The notes beneath the pieces are model-generated. The model ran no database searches and had not been told where the DNA came from. It saw only the letters and a program-made list of their open reading frames with translations. From positions 1 to 11,436 of the forward strand of contig CANRMK010000033.1 in the NCBI GenBank assembly GCA_947631715.1: a DNA stretch of 11,436 nucleotides, read 5' to 3'. Of the stretch, positions 7,452 to 11,436 are shown one piece after another. How positions within the stretch are numbered: position 1 is the first letter of the stretch; each line of letters begins with the position of its first letter. The translations under genes and the position numbers were made by a program. The stretch comes from an uncultured Acetatifactor sp. Lineage in GTDB: Bacteria > Bacillota > Clostridia > Lachnospirales > Lachnospiraceae.

Positions 7452-7484
7452 ACAGAAAAATTTCAAATTTTTTCAAAAAAAGGG
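7452..7484 (+). promoter_or_regulatory. A/T-tract region ahead of the flagellin promoter
   Basis: Immediately after the recombinase stop codon there is a run of A and T tracts (aaaaattt, aaatttttt, aaaaaaa) directly upstream of the sigma-28 -35 element. It resembles an UP element or curved DNA that would strengthen the promoter. It does not form a GC-rich terminator stem. Confidence 0.4.
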
Positions 7485-7485
7485 T

Positions 7486-7511
7486 TAAGAATCAAATTTC
7501 CCGTCCGATAT
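7486..7511 (+). promoter_or_regulatory. Sigma-28 (SigD/FliA-type) promoter driving flagellin C
   Basis: TAAG at 7486-7489, then 15 bases, then CCGATAT at 7505-7511, against the Firmicute SigD consensus TAAA-N15-(G)CCGATAT. Transcription should start near 7518, giving a leader of about 255 bases. This is the only such motif I find upstream of any of the three flagellins. It lies 17 bases inside the right inverted repeat, so it would move with the cassette. Confidence 0.8.
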
Positions 7512-7527
7512 ACTTAGTGTAAGCAAG

Positions 7528-7558
7528 GATGCAACATATTGGACCAAAATGTTGCATC
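7528..7558 (-). repeat. 31-bp dyad element, copy C: right inverted repeat of the cassette
   Basis: Perfect 10-bp arms GATGCAACAT and ATGTTGCATC flank an 11-base centre containing TTGG-A-CCAA. It is the inverse of copies A and B. It is both a plausible recombinase core site and, because it lies downstream of the promoter, a strong hairpin at the 5' end of flagellin C mRNA. Confidence 0.75.
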
Positions 7559-7728
7559 AGCCTTACAGATTTCATTACCGCAAGGCGGTAATAACCGGAT
7601 GTGAAAGCACATCAGTCAGGGCCCGACGGTAGGGCGGAAGCATCTGGTTACTATATTTTAGGGCGGGCGCCATTCTCTTTCTGAGAAGATCGGCGAGAGC
7701 TCCTAAGAGACAATTACATAATAGCATT

Positions 7729-7753
7729 ACTGACGCAAAAGGATTTGCGCAGT
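7729..7753 (+). promoter_or_regulatory. GGA-tetraloop hairpin before flagellin C RBS (candidate CsrA site)
   Basis: ACTG (7729-7732), bulged A7733 and CGCAAA (7734-7739) pair with TTTGCG and CAGT (7744-7753) around the loop AGGA. The ribosome binding site AAGGAGG follows at 7760-7766, 7 bases before the ATG. The pairing of a loop GGA with a ribosome-binding-site GGA is the arrangement used by CsrA on flagellin mRNA in Bacillus. Confidence 0.6.
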
Positions 7754-7773
7754 GAAAACAAGGAGGTAAATTT

Positions 7774-9249
7774 ATGGTAGTACAACACAACTTAACAGCT
7801 ATGAACTCCAACAGAATGTTGGGACTGACGACCTCATCTCAGGCTAAGTCAACTGAGAAGCTGTCTTCCGGTTACAAGATCAACCGTGCAGCAGACGATG
7901 CAGCAGGCCTTTCCATCAGTGAGAAGATGAGAAAGCAGATCAGAGGCCTTACACAGGCTTCCGCAAACGCTCAGGACGGTATTTCCGCAGTACAGACCGC
8001 TGAGGGCGCACTGAACGAAGTTCAGGATATGCTTCAGAGAATGAACGAGCTGGCAGTTAAGGCAGCTAACGGCACTCAGTCTGAAAACGACAGAAGCTAC
8101 ATCCAGAACGAGATCGACCAGCTGGTTACTGAAATTGACCGTGTATCCGAGACCACAAAGTTCAACGAGACTTATCTGCTCAAGGGTGATCGCGCTGCTG
8201 CTAAGCAGTATGTATATTCTTACAATAAGGTTACTTCTGCCAGCGCTGCAACGGTTTCCATGGGTACTGCAGGCTCTACGAACAAGATTTGGGATACCAC
8301 CACTGGAATGTCTGTTTCCTTTACCTTTGTTGAAACGGCTGCATCTGTAGATCAGAACGCAGTTGCACAGGGTCTGGTAAGCCAGGGCCTGAATGTTTCC
8401 CTTTACAGCAACTGGGATGGCAAGACTGCAGTTACCGGTTACTCCGTACAGCTGAACGGTTCTCTGGCTGACAACTATTCTGTGGTACAGGGTACAGTGG
8501 CAGGCAAGTTCGAGATCCTGAACGCCAACAATGAGAAGATCGCAACCTTTACGATCACCGGTGGTACTGTTACCAAAGCTACGGCTGATGTGGCATCTAA
8601 CAAGACGAGCGCTAATATTACCGCAGCAGACGCAAAAGCAGCTAAGGTAGCAGGCGAAGTGGAAGCTTATTATGACAAGGACGGCAACAAGATTTCTGCA
8701 AACGCACTGTCCAGATACTTTGCAACCAACAGCGCAGGCGGTACAGTGGCAAGAGTGGACGCTCCTACCGTATACGATGCACTTGGCAACATTGTGAAAT
8801 TGACCTCTGCAGCTGTATCCGGCCAGCAGATTCTCACCGGCGACCTGAAACTGTCCCTGCATGTAGGCGCAGACGCTACCTCCAACAACCAGATCTCTCT
8901 GAATCTGGCAGCCATGAGCGCTAAGGGTCTTGGCGTGAATGGACTGAGAGTGGACGGAACTGATGACACCAATGCACGTGCAGCCATCGAGACCATCGCT
9001 GAAGCAATTCAGAAGGTTTCTACTCAGAGATCTGCTCTTGGTGCTGTTCAGAACAGACTGGAGCACACCATCAGCAACCTGGATAACGTTGTAGAGAACA
9101 CCACCTCCGCCGAGAGTGCGATCCGTGACACCGATATGGCTACTGAGATGGTTCAGTACTCCAACAACAACATTCTGGCTCAGGCTGGTCAGGCAATGCT
9201 GGCACAGGCTAACCAGTCCAACCAGGGCGTACTGTCCTTACTTGGCTAA
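7774..9249 (+). CDS. Flagellin C (predicted expressed copy)
   Basis: 491 aa filament subunit. N-terminal D0/D1 at 1-138 with QRMNELAV at 88-95, variable surface region about 140-380, and conserved C-terminal D1/D0 ending QSNQGVLSLLG. Tandem stops TAA TAG. It has the same domain plan and length as flagellin B, but many synonymous and non-synonymous differences even in the 5' coding region, where A and B look identical. Its start is fixed by AAGGAGG. It is the only flagellin here preceded by a sigma-28 promoter, so it is the ON gene in this orientation. A terminator and GT2 follow. No cysteines are seen. Confidence 0.97.
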   Translation: MVVQHNLTAMNSNRMLGLTTSSQAKSTEKLSSGYKINRAADDAAGLSISEKMRKQIRGLTQASANAQDGISAVQTAEGALNEVQDMLQRMNELAVKAANGTQSENDRSYIQNEIDQLVTEIDRVSETTKFNETYLLKGDRAAAKQYVYSYNKVTSASAATVSMGTAGSTNKIWDTTTGMSVSFTFVETAASVDQNAVAQGLVSQGLNVSLYSNWDGKTAVTGYSVQLNGSLADNYSVVQGTVAGKFEILNANNEKIATFTITGGTVTKATADVASNKTSANITAADAKAAKVAGEVEAYYDKDGNKISANALSRYFATNSAGGTVARVDAPTVYDALGNIVKLTSAAVSGQQILTGDLKLSLHVGADATSNNQISLNLAAMSAKGLGVNGLRVDGTDDTNARAAIETIAEAIQKVSTQRSALGAVQNRLEHTISNLDNVVENTTSAESAIRDTDMATEMVQYSNNNILAQAGQAMLAQANQSNQGVLSLLG

Positions 9250-9299
9250 TAGCTGAACAGGTGACATTCTGACAGATTTGTGAAGAACGCCACAGAAAG

Positions 9300-9331
9300 C
9301 GGGGAATCGGCTCTGCCGGTTCCCCGTTTTT
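9300..9331 (+). terminator. Intrinsic terminator after flagellin C
   Basis: 12-bp stem CGGGGAATCGGC / GCCGGTTCCCCG (one G-U pair) with TCT loop, followed by TTTTT. It mirrors the terminator after flagellin B and separates flagellin C from GT2. Confidence 0.92.
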
Positions 9332-9415
9332 ATGTAAAATTTTTATTTAAAAAGTAATTCCTTACTGGCTGTAAAGAGTATTGACCATAAATACATTGTA
9401 ATAAAGGAGAATACT

Positions 9416-9720
9416 ATGAAACCTGTTTTATCTATCTCCCTGCTGTGCTCCGGCAGAAAAGAAACAAAAAAATGTCTTGATTCCCTGAAACCTATTATGG
9501 ATCAGGTGGACAGCGAACTGATCATCGTAGATACAGGATGTGATGAACAGACAAGAGAGCTTCTGGCGGAATATACGGATCACATTGTGCCGTTCGTCTG
9601 GTGCGATGATTTTTCAAAGGCGAGAAACGCCGGGCTGAGAGAAGCAAAGGGAGAATGGTTTCTATATATAGATGATGATGAATATTTTGCAGATACATCG
9701 GAAATAGTGGGATTTTTCCG
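9416..9720 (+). repeat. 305-bp 5' block of GT2 shared with GT1
   Basis: Inverted copy of 4693-4997, with no difference seen by eye. It ends abruptly after the codons for IVGFF. Confidence 0.85.
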
Positions 9721-11436
9721 ATCCGGTGAATATAAGAAATATGGACAAGCATGCTATATTCAACGCAATTACATAGATCGACAGGGAAACAGATATCAGG
9801 ATATGTGGGTTTCCAGAATGATCCGCATAGCACCCGATACGCATTTTCAAGACAAAATCCATGAGTATCTGGATCCTGTTCACGGCCCCTATAAGCTGAT
9901 TCATTCTTGGGTGGATCATTATGGCTATGCTTTTGCCAGCCCGGAAGATAAGCAGAAACATGACCAGAGAAATATAGGGCTTCTGAAAAAGGTTTTGGAA
10001 GAGGACCCGAAAAACCTGCGCATTCGTGCACATCTTGCCCAGGAGTATTATGGCGTGCCTAAATTCCGGGAATTGATTGAACTGTGTGATGAGACGTTTC
10101 CCTTTTTGAAAAAAAACGATGAACTGAGTAATTCTTATAGACAGACCTTTTATATGGGGAAACTGCTTGCTCTGCTAAATCTGCAAGAGTTTGAAAAAGC
10201 CCGGGAATTTTTTGAGGTAGCAGGACGGGACAAGCGCAATGATAAATTCGGAAGGGCAGGCCTTTGCGGTATTGCTTCAGAAATTTATTACAAAAGAAAG
10301 GACTATGCGTCCTGCGATAAATGCTGTGAGGAATTTATAAAGATTTATGAAGAAGAGGATGGAGAGATCAAAAGAATTCCTTATAGTCCGGTATTTATTC
10401 AGAGTATCTTTTATTTGAGCAATCGTAACAATGTGTTCTCTATGTATATATGTAGCAGGCTTTGTCAGGGAGATGCCGGAGCTCTTAAAAAATATTTTTG
10501 GAATCTTGGGTGGGAAGAAGATAACTTTTCGATTTATACACGTCTAATTCCCGATATGGTTAGCAATCTGGCGAAGATGCCTTACGAAGAAGAATTTGTG
10601 CCTATTGCAAAAAAGATGATTGAAGATGAAAGGGTGCGGGATCTTACCATCGAGTCGATCCAGACAACTGTAAAGGAAGAGGGCGATAATGCGCTGCTCC
10701 CTCTGGCCGAACTTTTTGGACAGGCACAATCCGGACATTATTATATTTGGTACTTGAAAGTAATTCTTGCGGCGGATAGAAAGCAGCGAGATGAACTTAT
10801 TGCAGCGTACAGTGAACTGTTCAAAAAAGTTGTGGATTGTCTTGAACTGGAAGATAGGATTTTTCAGATTGCAGAAGATTTTCAGATCGATTTGGACGAA
10901 GTTTTTGCGGGGATTTCTTTTGATCAGTGGAAACAGGGAGTAGATTCTTTCTGTCAGAAATCCCCTATGGATAAGGTGCGTCCGAGAAAAGCTTTTTTAG
11001 ACAGACACTGTAAAGCGGGAAATATCCGATATGATTATCTTGATTTAAAGGTATCAGAGGTAGAGGCCGTGGTGACTGCCGCGGAATTCGGATATCAGCA
11101 GATCCGAAAGAAGATGCAGATCTTCAGTGACAAGAGTCTTCTTTTTTATAGAAGATTTTATCTGCCGGAGGCTTTTGAGGGAGAGATGGAAATGCTGCCG
11201 GCGTCCTGCCGTGCCGCTGTTGTACTGCATCGGGCCCTGAAAGCTGCAGATGCGGGGGACATTGCCCAATTCCGTCAGGAGATCACAAAAGCGATCGGCC
11301 TGTTCGGGCCTCTGAACGAGGGTATTAAAAATTTCGGAAAGCAATTTGCGGATTGGCAAGAAAATCAACTGAAGCAGGACGATGGAGCAGAAAGCGCGGC
11401 TCAGGAGATGCAGGTCCTTGCACGCCAGGTGAAAGC
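9416..11436 (+). CDS. Glycosyltransferase GT2, GT-A plus TPR-like (3' end outside window)
   Basis: The frame is open from the ATG at 9416 to the window edge (673 codons; about 720 expected from GT1). Same design as GT1: family 2 GT-A domain with DDFSKARNAGL and YIDDDE (84-89), then TPR-like helices (SYRQTFYMGKLLALLNLQEFEKAREFFEVA) and a helical C-terminal part. Residues 1-106 and the segment DLKVSEVEAVV...FADWQE are the same as GT1. Residues about 107-540 differ at many positions, as if the acceptor-recognition part had diverged to suit a different flagellin. AAAGGAG lies 6 bases before the ATG. It stands 166 bases downstream of flagellin C behind a terminator, with no clear promoter of its own. 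Flagellin C glycosylation is the likely role, inferred from family and context. Confidence 0.85.
   Translation, partial: MKPVLSISLLCSGRKETKKCLDSLKPIMDQVDSELIIVDTGCDEQTRELLAEYTDHIVPFVWCDDFSKARNAGLREAKGEWFLYIDDDEYFADTSEIVGFFRSGEYKKYGQACYIQRNYIDRQGNRYQDMWVSRMIRIAPDTHFQDKIHEYLDPVHGPYKLIHSWVDHYGYAFASPEDKQKHDQRNIGLLKKVLEEDPKNLRIRAHLAQEYYGVPKFRELIELCDETFPFLKKNDELSNSYRQTFYMGKLLALLNLQEFEKAREFFEVAGRDKRNDKFGRAGLCGIASEIYYKRKDYASCDKCCEEFIKIYEEEDGEIKRIPYSPVFIQSIFYLSNRNNVFSMYICSRLCQGDAGALKKYFWNLGWEEDNFSIYTRLIPDMVSNLAKMPYEEEFVPIAKKMIEDERVRDLTIESIQTTVKEEGDNALLPLAELFGQAQSGHYYIWYLKVILAADRKQRDELIAAYSELFKKVVDCLELEDRIFQIAEDFQIDLDEVFAGISFDQWKQGVDSFCQKSPMDKVRPRKAFLDRHCKAGNIRYDYLDLKVSEVEAVVTAAEFGYQQIRKKMQIFSDKSLLFYRRFYLPEAFEGEMEMLPASCRAAVVLHRALKAADAGDIAQFRQEITKAIGLFGPLNEGIKNFGKQFADWQENQLKQDDGAESAAQEMQVLARQVK
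11040..11362 (+). repeat. 323-bp 3' block of GT2 shared with GT1
   Basis: Inverted copy of 3048-3370, with no difference seen by eye. Mismatches resume immediately on both sides (CTT/TTT codon on the left, AAT/GCT on the right). Confidence 0.85.

Larger units (their letters stand above)
6794..7558. mobile_element. Candidate invertible cassette: recombinase gene plus flagellar promoter
   Basis: Two inverted 31-bp elements bound a segment (734 bp centre to centre) that holds a complete FimB-like tyrosine recombinase gene and, at its right edge, a sigma-28 promoter reading outward. The flanking arms are mirror-image flagellin + glycosyltransferase units. This matches the logic of known inversion switches (Salmonella hin/fljBA with a serine enzyme; fimS with FimB/FimE), but with a flagellin on both sides so that one is always selected. 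Inversion itself is inferred. Confidence 0.75.
7518..7773 (+). promoter_or_regulatory. Flagellin C structured 5' leader
   Basis: Long leader rich in hairpins. At 7528-7558 is the dyad element with GGA in its loop. At 7574-7592 ATTACCGC pairs with GCGGTAAT. Bases 7593-7601 can pair with 7641-7649 (one G-U), or 7598-7603 with 7608-7613 in a competing small hairpin. Bases 7621-7624 can pair with 7632-7635. The GGA-loop hairpin is at 7729-7753. Six GGA triplets occur (7527, 7541, 7597, 7636, 7741, 7762). CAAGGATG at 7524-7531 and ACAAGGAGGT over the ribosome binding site fit the CsrA consensus. The 7662-7724 block is absent from flagellin B. No known riboswitch class could be recognised. Confidence 0.6.

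Noticed and set aside
6794..7558. Insertion sequence or integrative element
   Set aside because: No transposase, target duplication or cargo. The enzyme has the minimal FimB-like form, and the ends match the flagellin leaders on both sides.
7570..7660. Cyclic-di-GMP riboswitch in the flagellin leader
   Set aside because: The GEMM-I and GEMM-II core motifs are not present. Only generic hairpins and a GGTTAC string resemble them.
9382..9409. TTGACC as a -35 for a GT2 promoter
   Set aside because: At 16-18 bases spacing the -10 position falls on the ribosome binding site and does not resemble TATAAT.

Overview
The window looks like a flagellin locus of a motile gut Clostridia, most likely Lachnospiraceae (Roseburia/Butyrivibrio/Eubacterium type). 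The evidence is the flagellin N-termini (MVVQHNLTAMNSNRMLG..., the type that includes CBir1-like Lachnospiraceae flagellins), strong AAGGAGG ribosome binding sites, an Rpn/PD-(D/E)XK transposase-family gene and the overall base and codon use. The genus assignment is an inference.

Layout, left to right. Flagellin A (minus, 3' end cut by the window edge) is followed upstream by its long leader and a terminator that closes the next gene. That gene is an Rpn-family putative nuclease (minus, 1511-2623). Next is glycosyltransferase GT1 (minus, 2835-4997), then a terminator, then flagellin B (minus, 5164-6642). A cassette of about 0.75 kb follows, holding a small FimB-like tyrosine recombinase (plus, 6879-7451) and a sigma-28-type promoter (7486-7511). 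Flagellin C (plus, 7774-9249), a terminator and glycosyltransferase GT2 (plus, 9416 to beyond the window) complete the region. Flagellin B + GT1 and flagellin C + GT2 are mirror images around the recombinase cassette.

Central proposal. The recombinase cassette is bounded by two inverted copies of a 31-bp element with recombinase-core-like dyad symmetry (6794-6824 and 7528-7558). The only flagellar-type promoter I can find lies just inside the right copy and fires outward into flagellin C. Inversion would carry it to the left copy, pointing at flagellin B. This has the architecture of a flagellar phase-variation switch that trades flagellin C + GT2 for flagellin B + GT1, changing the filament protein and its presumed glycosyltransferase together. 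A third copy of the element (1299-1329), in the same orientation as the left one, stands in front of flagellin A, which also has no visible flagellar promoter. A could therefore be a third silent option, reachable by a 6.2-kb inversion.

Post-transcriptional layer. All three flagellins share a long structured 5' leader. It ends in a hairpin with an AGGA tetraloop just before the AAGGAGG ribosome binding site, the dual GGA arrangement expected for CsrA control of flagellin translation. Shared blocks that look identical (A and B: first 218 coding bases; A and C: leader; GT1 and GT2: first 305 bases and a 323-base 3' block) point to repeated exchange between the copies. Inversion has not been demonstrated. 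All of this is read from one strand orientation of one sequence.
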